DNA of 64,000 bases, from assembly GCF_001277295.1 (NCBI RefSeq), contig NZ_CP011456.1:434001-498000 (forward strand), given 5' to 3'. This DNA is from Anabaena sp. WA102 (GTDB lineage: Bacteria; Cyanobacteriota; Cyanobacteriia; Cyanobacteriales; Nostocaceae). Shown here in pieces: positions 34,544-42,640 of this stretch; within the stretch, counting starts at the first letter, position 1; each line of letters starts with the position of its first letter. A model generated the notes under the pieces. That model saw only the letters and a program-made list of their open reading frames with translations. It had not been told where the DNA came from and searched no databases. The position numbers were made by a program, and so were the translations under genes.

Positions 34544-35677
34544 TTACATTTTTATCTCAGTTTTTAACTTTTCAATTTGTTGATTAAAGTATGATTCTTG
34601 ATGTTTAAGTTGTTGTGCTATTGCTAATCCCTTCTGAAATGCTGTTAATGCTTGGTTATATTCTCGCCGTTCTATATATAAGTTGCCAATTTGGTCATAG
34701 GCTGACATTAAACCATAAAAATTGTGAGCTAATGTTTGTGTTTCCAAAAGAATTGCGCCAGTTTGCAAGGCTGCATCTACTTGTTTTTGTGACCGATAAA
34801 AAGCAACTAATTTCTCTAGTGCTTCTCCAGCCCTAGCGTATTGCTCTAATTGCCATGCTGTAGTATAAGCTGCTTGATAATTATCGAAAGCCTGTTGTTT
34901 TAATGTGGGATTTTTTTGGGCTAGATATTCATAATTTGCTGCTATGGCTAATTTTAAAGCGGGAATTTCACCGAGATTTTGATCACGAGTATAAAGAAGG
35001 ACTAATTTATTTAATATATCTATTGCTGATTGGGGTTGTTTTCCTCGCCCATAGATATAAGCTAACTGTTGTAAATATTCCAATTCATTAGTTTTATCAC
35101 CCTGATTAACTGCCAAATTTAATAGTTTTTGGTAAGTATTGGCAGCTTGGTCATAATCAAACCAACTTAAATATAATTCTCCAATATTCTTTAAAGTCTC
35201 TATTTCTCCCACTGAATCTTTTTGTTGTTTAACTAAGATTAAAACCTGTTCATAAGCCAATATTCCCAATTTAGGAAGACGGATTTTTTGATAAGCTTTA
35301 CCCAGGAGTTGCCATAATTGTAAATCCGCGCTTTTTTGTTGTCCTATCTCCTTTTGAATTACTTGTAATCGCTGACTAATATATCGCACCTCGTCCCGTT
35401 CATTTTGATTCCAGGCGATTTCTCCCACCCCTGATAACGCTTCTATCTCAGCCAATGTACCTAAATAACGTCTTAATCGTAGTTCACGATTCCAAACCTC
35501 AAAGGCTTTCTTTCTGTCTCCTCCTTGTAGTGTCACCTGTGCCTCTTGATTTAACCCATCTAAATCTGTCCTTAATTTTTGCAATTCTGTTAATGTTAAT
35601 TGGCGTTTATCTGGTAAATTTGGTAACAGTGGATCAGGTAAAATCATTTCTAGGGGATTGGGAGGAAACTTATCCAT
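34544..35677 (-). CDS. TPR-repeat protein, probably exported
   Basis: The open frame of 377 residues is a chain of tetratricopeptide repeats (for example ALSGVGEIAWNQN, IGELYLSWFDYDQAANTYQK, QIGNLYIERREYNQALTAFQ), preceded by a proline-rich leader (PPNPLEMILPDPLLPNLPD). TPR arrays bind other proteins. The visible start lacks an export signal, but a strong signal peptide is encoded just upstream in another frame (see next entry). One additional A in the A7 run would join the two. The intact protein would be about 408 residues and periplasmic. Confidence 0.82.
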   Translation of the reverse strand: MDKFPPNPLEMILPDPLLPNLPDKRQLTLTELQKLRTDLDGLNQEAQVTLQGGDRKKAFEVWNRELRLRRYLGTLAEIEALSGVGEIAWNQNERDEVRYISQRLQVIQKEIGQQKSADLQLWQLLGKAYQKIRLPKLGILAYEQVLILVKQQKDSVGEIETLKNIGELYLSWFDYDQAANTYQKLLNLAVNQGDKTNELEYLQQLAYIYGRGKQPQSAIDILNKLVLLYTRDQNLGEIPALKLAIAANYEYLAQKNPTLKQQAFDNYQAAYTTAWQLEQYARAGEALEKLVAFYRSQKQVDAALQTGAILLETQTLAHNFYGLMSAYDQIGNLYIERREYNQALTAFQKGLAIAQQLKHQESYFNQQIEKLKTEIKM

Positions 35678-35769
35678 ATTTTCAACTTTTTTTCCTGGGC
35701 AAGGGTGCTAAAAATACACAAATGCCACACAATAATAGTGGTAATGATGAAAATAAAACGCTGTAGCAT
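35678..35769 (-). other. Signal-peptide-coding segment out of frame with the TPR gene
   Basis: From ATG 35769 on the minus strand the frame reads MLQRFIFIITTIIVWHLC and then IFSTLAQEKK: a basic N-terminus, a long hydrophobic core and an A-x-A-like cleavage region. It then runs into the T7 tract (35687-35693, A7 on the coding strand). Beyond this the signal frame reaches a stop, while the TPR frame begins one base off. Confidence 0.7.
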
Positions 35770-35955
35770 GGTGAGTTTACCTTTATTACACTAATTAAAC
35801 GCAGCATTGCAGGTTATGAGATGACTTAATTTAGGTTATAAGCAAATATCAAGCTTTTCAAGTATTCTGATTTACTAACTTTTTATTTATTTCTTCTTCT
35901 TCTTCCTGTTATTCAGCCTTATTCCTCCTGACTACTGACTCCTTTCTTAATTAAT

Positions 35956-36735
35956 ATGAGTAAAATAATTCCGGCAATTAGTGTGAAAAACTTTAGTTTT
36001 TACTACAGCAAGCAAAAAATCCTGGAAAGTCTGTCAATGGATATTCCCCAAAATAAAATTATTGCTATTATGGGACCTAGTGGCTGTGGGAAATCTACTT
36101 TTTTAAAGTCTCTCAACCGCATGAGCGATTTGGAGGGAGAAGTCCACACAGAAGGGAAAGTAGAGTTTTTTGGGCAAAATATTTATGAGAGACGGATTAA
36201 TCTCAATCGTCTCCGTCGTCAAATTAGTACAATTTATTCCAAACCTAATCTTTTTCCCATGAGTATCTATGATAACGTTGCTTACGGGATTAAATTAGTT
36301 GGTTGGCGACCAAAACCAGAATTAGATGAAGTTGTGGAGTTAGCTCTTAAATCTGCGGATATTTGGGAAGAGGTCAAAAACAAGCTCTATAAGCCGGCTT
36401 TAGAACTATCTTGTGGTCAACAACAACGACTGTGTATTGCCCGCGCTTTGGCTGTAAAACCCCAAGTTATTCTCATGGATGAGCTTTGCAGTGGACTTGA
36501 TCCCATCACTACCACAAAAATTGAAGAACTCATTGAGTGTTTGCGTTCTGAATTGACAATTATCTTTATCTCTCAAAACATCCAACAAGTCTCTCGTCTG
36601 GCTGATTTCACGGCTTTATTTCAATACAATCAGAATCATGTGGGACGATTAAGAGAGTTTGCATCAACAAAAAAAGTCTTAGCTCAAGCTACAGATTATC
36701 GTACCCGCGATTATGCGACCAGTTATTCCCGGTAA
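35956..36735 (+). CDS. PstB-like ABC ATPase with altered catalytic motifs
   Basis: This 259-residue protein has the PstB length and layout: Walker A GPSGCGKST (40-48), the PstB-specific LFPMSIYDNVAYG, signature LSCGQQQR (151-158) and Walker B VILMDELCSGLDP. Several canonical positions differ. The Q-loop glutamine is serine (IYSKPN, residue 95), LSGGQ is LSCGQ, and the H-loop histidine is glutamine (SQNIQQ, residue 207). It stands alone, without pstS, pstC or pstA. It may be a divergent or regulatory PstB; calling it a phosphate importer would be unsafe. Confidence 0.82.
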   Translation: MSKIIPAISVKNFSFYYSKQKILESLSMDIPQNKIIAIMGPSGCGKSTFLKSLNRMSDLEGEVHTEGKVEFFGQNIYERRINLNRLRRQISTIYSKPNLFPMSIYDNVAYGIKLVGWRPKPELDEVVELALKSADIWEEVKNKLYKPALELSCGQQQRLCIARALAVKPQVILMDELCSGLDPITTTKIEELIECLRSELTIIFISQNIQQVSRLADFTALFQYNQNHVGRLREFASTKKVLAQATDYRTRDYATSYSR

Positions 36736-36780
36736 CTATACCAGGAGTCAGGAAGAAGAAAATTATTTACCAATTACCAA

Positions 36781-36814
36781 TTCCCTGTTCCCTGTTCCCC
36801 GTTCCCTGTTCCCT
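36781..36814. repeat. CCCTGTT heptamer repeats
   Basis: About five units of TTCCCTG or TTCCCCG (STRR type) fill the convergent gap between the PstB-like gene and the Nudix gene. The same unit, inverted or direct, recurs near 27938 and 41525-41720. Confidence 0.8.
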
Positions 36815-37361
36815 ATTTTAAAAATGAACGCAGCAGGAAAAAACTAGCAATGGATTTAGCATCTACAGGTTCTCCTACCAAAATGGCTTTTTCCAATTCT
36901 TCAGGAGTTAGTAATACTGTCTCAATATCTTCGTCTTCGTCTTGTGCTGGTGGTGTTTCTAGCTTTTCTAAATCTCTGGCAATAAAAGCATAGATAATTT
37001 CATCAGAATAGCCAGGAGCAAGGAAAAATTCTCCTAATTTATCCCACTGACGAGCATGATAGCCAGTTTCTTCTGCAATTTCCCGTTTGACTGTTTCTAA
37101 AGGATCTTCATTGGGTTCTACAGTTCCCGCCGGAAATTCCAATAATCTTCCCTGCACTGCAAACCGATATTGACGCACAAGTACCAGTTTACCGTCTGCG
37201 GTTATGGGTATAACCAGAGCGCCACCGGGATGACGAATACATTCCCATTCCCCTTCGGCTTTGTTGGGTAAACGCAAGCGGTTAACTTCAAAGTTAAACT
37301 TGCGTCCTTTATAAAACAAGCGTTGCTTGAGCAACTGTGGTAATTCTCTACCTAATGGCAT
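36813..37361 (-). CDS. Nudix hydrolase (ADP-ribose pyrophosphatase type)
   Basis: The Nudix box is complete: GTVEPNEDPLETVKREIAEE followed by TG, preceded by RQYRFAVQGRLLEFPAG as in ADP-ribose pyrophosphatases. It would hydrolyse ADP-ribose or related nucleoside diphosphates. ATG 37361 begins the conserved MPLGRELPQLL region. A GTG at 37460, which shares one base with the folK stop (TAGTG), would add 33 unconserved residues; translation coupling from folK makes that start conceivable. Confidence 0.9.
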   Translation of the reverse strand: MPLGRELPQLLKQRLFYKGRKFNFEVNRLRLPNKAEGEWECIRHPGGALVIPITADGKLVLVRQYRFAVQGRLLEFPAGTVEPNEDPLETVKREIAEETGYHARQWDKLGEFFLAPGYSDEIIYAFIARDLEKLETPPAQDEDEDIETVLLTPEELEKAILVGEPVDAKSIASFFLLRSFLK

Positions 37362-37459
37362 AGTAAATTCTACCGTCTGTGAATACAGAGAACTTATACG
37401 GGGGTTTTCTGTTGTTATCAGTTCTTTTTGGGTTATAAAAATGGTAATTTTTTTACCCA

Positions 37460-37948
37460 CTACAATAAATGTACATCATTTGTGTTGATCTCTAGTAGTA
37501 AATCTTGAATTACTCGTTGAGATATAGGGTCTATCCAATCTGGAGCAATTTCTGCCAGAGGGACTAAAACAAAGGCTCGTTCAGCCATGCGAGGATGGGG
37601 AATTTGTAGATTTGGTTGCTGTAAAATTAAGTCATCATATAATAATAAGTCTAAATCTAAGGTACGTGGACCCCAGTGTTCCTGACGCACACGCCCAAAC
37701 TTTTGTTCAATGGTGAGTAATTGTGCTAATAAGGCTTGTGGTGAAATCTGCACTGATAATATCGCGCAACCATTTAAGTAGTCTGGTTGAGTTGGGCCTA
37801 TGGCTTTGGTACGATACCAATGAGATTGGGCTTGTATGCTTATGCCTGATGTTTGGGCTAAGGTTTCTAAAGCTCCTGTGAAAATGGCTAGGGAGTTACC
37901 TATGTTACTACCAAGGGCGATCGCCGTTCTAGCCGCAGTTTGTACCAT
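37460..37948 (-). CDS. folK: 6-hydroxymethyl-7,8-dihydropterin pyrophosphokinase
   Basis: The 162-residue HPPK enzyme of folate synthesis transfers pyrophosphate from ATP to the pterin. It has ALGSNIGN, QPDYLNGCA, RVRQEHWGPRTLDLDLLLYD (the metal-binding DLD signature) and IPHPRMAERAFVLVPLAEI. Length is normal. It probably forms an operon with the downstream Nudix gene. Confidence 0.95.
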   Translation of the reverse strand: MVQTAARTAIALGSNIGNSLAIFTGALETLAQTSGISIQAQSHWYRTKAIGPTQPDYLNGCAILSVQISPQALLAQLLTIEQKFGRVRQEHWGPRTLDLDLLLYDDLILQQPNLQIPHPRMAERAFVLVPLAEIAPDWIDPISQRVIQDLLLEINTNDVHLL

Positions 37949-38030
37949 TCTTTAAGACTCCTACACACCTGGGTTTTTTGAATGTGGGATGTGATGTCCA
38001 CAATAAGTGCAGAAATCACACACCTACAGT

Positions 38031-38960
38031 TCAAATATCATCAGGATTGATACCTAATGATCTTAAGTAAGTTGCTAATTTCTCCTTTTGTTGTCGTTCT
38101 TGTTCAGCCATTTCCTCTGCTTGTTGTTGGGCTAAAGTTGCTTGTTGGGCAATTTCCTCTGCTTGTTGTTGGGCTAAAGTTGCTTGTTGGGCAATTTCCT
38201 CTGCTTGTTGTTGGGCTAAAGTTGCTTGTTGTCTTGCGTCTTCTGCTTGTAAACGAGCTTGTCTTTCAACAATAGCCCTTTCATCACCAGTTAATAGCAA
38301 ATTTCCCACATCATCCCACCAACGAACCCACGGTAAACCATCATTTTCTATTAAACCTAATTCCACACCCATAGGATAAATTGGAAAATGATTACGCTCG
38401 TTTGGTTGCATCTTTTCATAACGCCCATCAACTAAGCGATAAACTTCCAGTAATGCTTTTCTCGCTTCAAAAATTGCATAAAAAGGAATATGAATTGCTT
38501 GTTCATAAACCCAGAATTTACCAGCTTTTTCTGTTTCACTCGGAGGAGTTGCGTCTCTTTCTTCTGAACCATTTCCCGAAACAAACTCAATGGCAATTAA
38601 TGGTGCGACAAACTCTTTCCATAATACATAGGAACGACGATATTCTCCATTGAGAAATGGTGGTACATTAGGCACATAAAACCAATCAGGAGCTTCTGCA
38701 CCTTTTTCAGGTGGTTCAGTTAAACGCCAATAAATACCGCTATCTTGACCAATACAGTAGTTTCCATCTGGATGTAGTTTCTGTAATACTGGCTCAATGG
38801 AACTGGTTAAGACTATACTTTGTGGATGCTCCTGGAAATTTTTCACGAAAGTTCCGTCTGAATCTGGTAGTTGCGTATGATCTGGTAATGTGAATTTATT
38901 GGTGTGAATGTCTTGACTTGGGGGAGTAGTGGGATTAATCACTGCTTGAGTGGTTTCCAT
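38031..38960 (-). CDS. Uma2-family protein with repetitive coiled-coil tail
   Basis: The 309-residue protein has a Uma2/DUF820 domain (about residues 60-225) with EFVAPLIAIEFVSGNGSEE and FWVYEQAIHIPFYAIFE as the PD-(D/E)XK-like core. From residue about 235 it becomes a glutamine-alanine coiled coil with three copies of QQATLAQQQAEEIA, encoded by 42-bp tandem units at 38110-38235, ending in YLRSLGINPDDI. Such Uma2 proteins with long C-terminal coiled coils are common in cyanobacteria; function unknown. A dispersed element lies 24 bases before its start codon, shared with the GT1 gene. Confidence 0.85.
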   Translation of the reverse strand: METTQAVINPTTPPSQDIHTNKFTLPDHTQLPDSDGTFVKNFQEHPQSIVLTSSIEPVLQKLHPDGNYCIGQDSGIYWRLTEPPEKGAEAPDWFYVPNVPPFLNGEYRRSYVLWKEFVAPLIAIEFVSGNGSEERDATPPSETEKAGKFWVYEQAIHIPFYAIFEARKALLEVYRLVDGRYEKMQPNERNHFPIYPMGVELGLIENDGLPWVRWWDDVGNLLLTGDERAIVERQARLQAEDARQQATLAQQQAEEIAQQATLAQQQAEEIAQQATLAQQQAEEMAEQERQQKEKLATYLRSLGINPDDI

Positions 38961-39182
38961 AGTAACTCCAGGATGTAAGTAGGTTGGCGTTAAAAATTGT
39001 CGTTATGGCAAGAGGCAATAGACACTCATGCAAGAGTGAAGAAGTTTTGAGCGATTTTACCTTTCTTCACATACCCTTAATTTTTTCTGTTGACCTAATC
39101 ATATTGGTTTAATTTTAACAGTAGACACTAAAAAGTTGAAGTGTTTGAATCAGATAATTAAATTTAGCTTGATCATAGACAA

Positions 39183-39581
39183 TCACAAGGGATTCCTAGG
39201 TCGCGCTTCGCTATCGCATTTTTTTGGGTCAAATTTGAGTGCTTGTTGCCAAGATGCGATCGCTTCTCTCCATTCTCCCTGCAATGCCGATAATTTCCCC
39301 GCTAAGGCATGAAAGTCTGCATGACTATAATACAAAGCTAAAGCTTGATTGTTGTGCATTGCTGCTTCTGGATAACGCTTTTTTGAAAACAGATCCAGGG
39401 CTTGTCTGTGATACCAGATAGCTTGGTCATGGAGAGTAATCAAGTCGGATAAATCGGCTTTACAGCGTCTACAAGTTGGAGAGTGGGGAGGCAATGGAGA
39501 AGTCTGGCTGTCAGTTTCTCCCCCTTGCGTCCCTACTGCCCTTGTCGGACGATAAATTGCTCCACAAACAGGACATTTCAT
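39183..39581 (-). CDS. Zinc-ribbon/TPR-like small protein next to Hsp70
   Basis: The 132-residue protein starts with a four-cysteine ribbon (MKCPVCGAIYRP ... CRRCKADL), followed by helical TPR-like pairs (AIWYHRQALDLFSKKRYPEA, WREAIASWQQALKFDP). It lies 19 bases downstream of the Hsp70 gene on the same strand, so they likely form an operon and it may act as a co-chaperone. The last residues (CDSEARPRNPL) are encoded by a dispersed GCGATAGCGAAGCGCGACC repeat, so the natural C-terminus may have been changed. Confidence 0.75.
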   Translation of the reverse strand: MKCPVCGAIYRPTRAVGTQGGETDSQTSPLPPHSPTCRRCKADLSDLITLHDQAIWYHRQALDLFSKKRYPEAAMHNNQALALYYSHADFHALAGKLSALQGEWREAIASWQQALKFDPKKCDSEARPRNPL

Positions 39582-39600
39582 AATTACTACTCTCTATTTC

Positions 39601-41358
39601 CTATTCATCATTCGTACTAGCGTAGTACAGAAAATCTGAGAGTTCTTCTTGTAACTGGGATAATTCTGCACTCTTGTTAGCACTGGCATTTTCAATCTGG
39701 GCTAATAAGTCTTGTAATTCCTCTGCTTGTTCAGAATCTAGTGTGGGCAGTGTTTGTTGAGCGCGGTCTAAAAGTGCTGCTAATTCTGGAGCTATTTCTA
39801 CTACTGAGATTGTCTCTTCTGTGGAGATTTCGATAGTTTCATCAACTTCAAACAAGGCATCTAAATCTGCCCTTGCTTGCTTCAATTCATGGCTAGAAAG
39901 CTTCTCAATCCCTGCATTATTGACTACTAGCGTTCCCTGTTGTCCTTTGCCTTTTTCAGTAGTGGTAACAGTGAGAATGCCATTCACGTCAAAGTCAAAG
40001 TGAACCTCAACTTGAATACCCCCTGCTGGTTTGGGTGGTAAGTTCTCGACTCTAAAATCACCTAAAGGCACATTTTCTTCAGCGATGGTATTTTCTCCCT
40101 GAAAAACTTCAATTTCTACGGCTTCTTGTTCATCAGACACGGTGTAATAAACCTGAGAGCGAGAAACGGGAACAACGCTGTTACGGGGAATAATCACACT
40201 GAAGAAACCGGGCATAATCCCCATTGGTGTAGACACCGCCGCAGCAATACCCAAGGAATGGGGAATTACATCTACAAGAATGGCATCTACAGATTCACCT
40301 ACCAACACCCCAGCTTGTAAGGCTGCTCCCAAGGCCACACAAAGGTCGGGTTGAATACCATCACTGGGATTCTGTCCCAGATGTTCTGATATCATTTGTT
40401 GGGCTAGGGGAATGCGTGTTGAACCACCAACTAAGATAATTCGGTCAATATCACCGGGTAATAGGTCTGCATCGGTGAGAGCGCGGTCAATAGCCTCTAA
40501 GGTTTCTGTTAATAGGGGGCGAATCAACTTTTCCAAATCTGCTCGCGCTACTTCTGTTTCTAGATGGAGTGCAGTCTTGCCCTTACTACCTAAAAAGGCT
40601 TCTCGAACTGTGGCGAAAGCATGGGAACTCAAATCAATTTTTAACTGCTCGGCTGCTCGTAAAAGACGCGCTTGGGTGACAGCATCATCTGGAACATCCA
40701 CACCATGCTGTTTACGAAATAGATCCACTAGATAAAGTTGCAACAGCCTGTCAAAATCGTCTCCACCCAAGCGATTGTTACCATGAGTTGCTAATACTTC
40801 TGTGACTTCGCCTGTAATTTCCACTACCGACACATCAAAAGTACCACCTCCCAAATCATAAACCAAAACCCGTTCTGTCTCTTCGGAACGCAAATCATAA
40901 GCTAAAGCGGCTGCTGTTGGTTCGTTGATAATTTGCAGTACCTCGAAACCAGCAATCTCTCCAGCGGTTTTGGTTGCTTGTCGTTGAGCATCCGTAAAGT
41001 AAGCGGGAACTGTAATTACTGCTTGGGTAATTGTTTCTCCTAAAGCATTTTCAGCCCGTTGTTTGAGGGCGCGGAGAATAATAGCGGAAACTTCATGAGG
41101 TAAGTATTCTTTATCTCCTAAAGTGGTTTTGTGGTCAGTTCCCATCCACCGTTTAATTGACTTCACGGTGCGTTCGGGAGCCGCAGCATATTGACGCAGT
41201 GCTTCTCGTCCCACTAGCACTTTACCCGTATCGCTAAATCCTACACAGGAAGGTAAAATCAGATCGCCATCTTCCCCTGGCAATACCCGCACCTGTCCGT
41301 TTTCGACAATTGCTACTTCGGAATTTGTTGTTCCTAAATCAATACCGACTGCTTTCAT
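39601..41358 (-). CDS. Hsp70 (DnaK-type) chaperone
   Basis: This 585-residue Hsp70 has a full ATPase domain (GIDLGTTNSEVAIVENG, VLVYDLGGGTFDVSVVEI, RIILVGGSTRIPLAQQMI) and a substrate-binding beta domain (NSVVPVSRSQVYYTVSDEQE). The C-terminal lid is short and acidic, ending YYASTNDE, shorter than the roughly 635-residue housekeeping DnaK. It is therefore probably an accessory Hsp70. It is followed by a zinc-ribbon/TPR gene that may be its partner; no dnaJ or grpE adjoins. Confidence 0.92.
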   Translation of the reverse strand: MKAVGIDLGTTNSEVAIVENGQVRVLPGEDGDLILPSCVGFSDTGKVLVGREALRQYAAAPERTVKSIKRWMGTDHKTTLGDKEYLPHEVSAIILRALKQRAENALGETITQAVITVPAYFTDAQRQATKTAGEIAGFEVLQIINEPTAAALAYDLRSEETERVLVYDLGGGTFDVSVVEITGEVTEVLATHGNNRLGGDDFDRLLQLYLVDLFRKQHGVDVPDDAVTQARLLRAAEQLKIDLSSHAFATVREAFLGSKGKTALHLETEVARADLEKLIRPLLTETLEAIDRALTDADLLPGDIDRIILVGGSTRIPLAQQMISEHLGQNPSDGIQPDLCVALGAALQAGVLVGESVDAILVDVIPHSLGIAAAVSTPMGIMPGFFSVIIPRNSVVPVSRSQVYYTVSDEQEAVEIEVFQGENTIAEENVPLGDFRVENLPPKPAGGIQVEVHFDFDVNGILTVTTTEKGKGQQGTLVVNNAGIEKLSSHELKQARADLDALFEVDETIEISTEETISVVEIAPELAALLDRAQQTLPTLDSEQAEELQDLLAQIENASANKSAELSQLQEELSDFLYYASTNDE

Positions 41359-41920
41359 AGTTCTAAATTTAGAAGTTTTTGCCTCTGGTGCGATGCCTAC
41401 GGCGAGCGAAGCTATTGCACAAGCTCACACCGTAGTAATTACAAAATATCGTATTTTGGCAGCATGACAGCTTCACCATTAGAGATAAGATTACAAGATA
41501 TTGACCAAATAATTCATAAAATAAGGGAACAGGGAACAGGGAGCAAATAAGAAACTTTAGTTCTGAGTTTAAAGCTCAGTCAAAAAAAGGATGTTTTTTT
41601 CGTGCTACGCATCTCAAAAAACAGTGTCATTATTTCAATCTCATGTTTTTAAACATGAGTTTTTCCTGCGATGCACTGAGCTTGTCGAAGTGTTCCCTGT
41701 TGCCCGTTCCCTGTTCCCTCTGAAAATTCTTGTCTGTCAGGGCAATGCGTCGGGTTGCGCTGTCGCTTAACCCGACCTACAAAAAATGGACAAGGTATTG
41801 ATTTTGAGACACCATTAGCCAAAACCTGGCATTTTTTTGTGGTAAAAATCCGCGAAACCCTTTGTTAATAGATGGTTTTAGGTTTATATGGCTAACGCCA
41901 CGCTACGCTATCAGCAAGCC
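41359..41920. repeat. 560-base spacer of dispersed repeats
   Basis: No gene was found. Visible pieces are GCGATGCCTACGGCGAGCGA near 41390, GGGAACA heptamers near 41525, the inverted GATGCACTGAGCTTGTCGAA near 41670, and GTCGGGTTGCGCTGTCGCTT near 41750. Also present are AAAATCCGCGAAACCCTT near 41847 (also in the lnt tail) and GGCTAACGCCACGCTACGCT near 41890. The promoter of the Hsp70 gene should lie close to 41360-41450. Confidence 0.7.
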
Positions 41921-42640
41921 CTAATTATTAACTGACAATAAACCGGGGGGAGGAGTAATTTCAACTCGACGGGTTGCTAGATCAACAATAGGGACAATTG
42001 CCATCACAAAAGGAATTAAAACTGTTTTTTGTTCTTTATCAGTTTTAAATTCTTCATGGTTAGTGACAAAATCAGGATCAAATTTAACTTCTAATAAATC
42101 ATGACCTGAAGGTAAGATGTCCACCACCGTTCCTACAAATTCCCCAGAGGATTGCATAAAGACTTGCAACCCTAGCAAATCTAACACATGAAATTCACCT
42201 TCTGCCAATTCCGGGCGATCGCTCACAGGCACGAAAAACCGACAATCACGCATATTTTCAGCTTGATGGCGATCGCTCACTCCCTTTAATTTAATCACAT
42301 AAAGATTCTTATTCTCAATATATCGCCCATTTAATAACTCCACAGTTTCAAGTTCCGTTTCCCCAGGACGTAACAACCAGCGTTTTCCCGGTTCTTCAAA
42401 GCGTTCAGGAAAATCCGTATTAGGATAAACCCGCAACTCCCCAGTTAAACCTTGAGGTGAGACAATTTTGCCAATTTCCAACCAATCATCGAGATTGGGA
42501 ATTGGGGACTGGGGACTGGGGACTGGGGACTGGGGACTGGGGACAGGTGATTTTTGACTTTTTCCCCCTGCTCCCTGCTCCCTGCTCCCTTGCTTCTTCT
42601 TCGTGTTCTTTGCGTCTTCGTGGTTCATTTTCTTACACAC
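41921..42640 (-). CDS. rimM: Ribosome maturation factor RimM, with repeat-encoded N-terminus
   Basis: The two RimM domains are clear: WLEIGKIVSPQGLTGELRVY at the start and the PRC barrel (HVLDLLGLQVFMQSSGEFVG, SGHDLLEVKF, VLIPFVMAIVP). It assists maturation of the 30S subunit. The first about 48 residues are repeat sequence: KNTKKKQGSREQGAGG and SPVPSPQSPVPSPQSP come from GGGGACT and GGGAGCA heptamers. The GTG at 42640 overlaps the end of avtA by 8 bases; ATG 42628 is an alternative start. Confidence 0.92.
   Translation of the reverse strand: MCKKMNHEDAKNTKKKQGSREQGAGGKSQKSPVPSPQSPVPSPQSPIPNLDDWLEIGKIVSPQGLTGELRVYPNTDFPERFEEPGKRWLLRPGETELETVELLNGRYIENKNLYVIKLKGVSDRHQAENMRDCRFFVPVSDRPELAEGEFHVLDLLGLQVFMQSSGEFVGTVVDILPSGHDLLEVKFDPDFVTNHEEFKTDKEQKTVLIPFVMAIVPIVDLATRRVEITPPPGLLSVNN
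42504..42545. repeat. GGGGACT heptamer array inside the 5' end of rimM
   Basis: Six tandem GGGGACT units (CCCCAGT on the coding strand, an STRR-type heptamer) lie in frame at the start of rimM and encode Ser-Pro-Val-Pro-Ser-Pro-Gln repeats. Confidence 0.9.

Noticed and set aside
35455..35766. Plus-strand open frame of 103 residues
   Set aside because: It is antisense to the TPR gene and its signal peptide region; the minus-strand reading has clear TPR repeats and a signal peptide.
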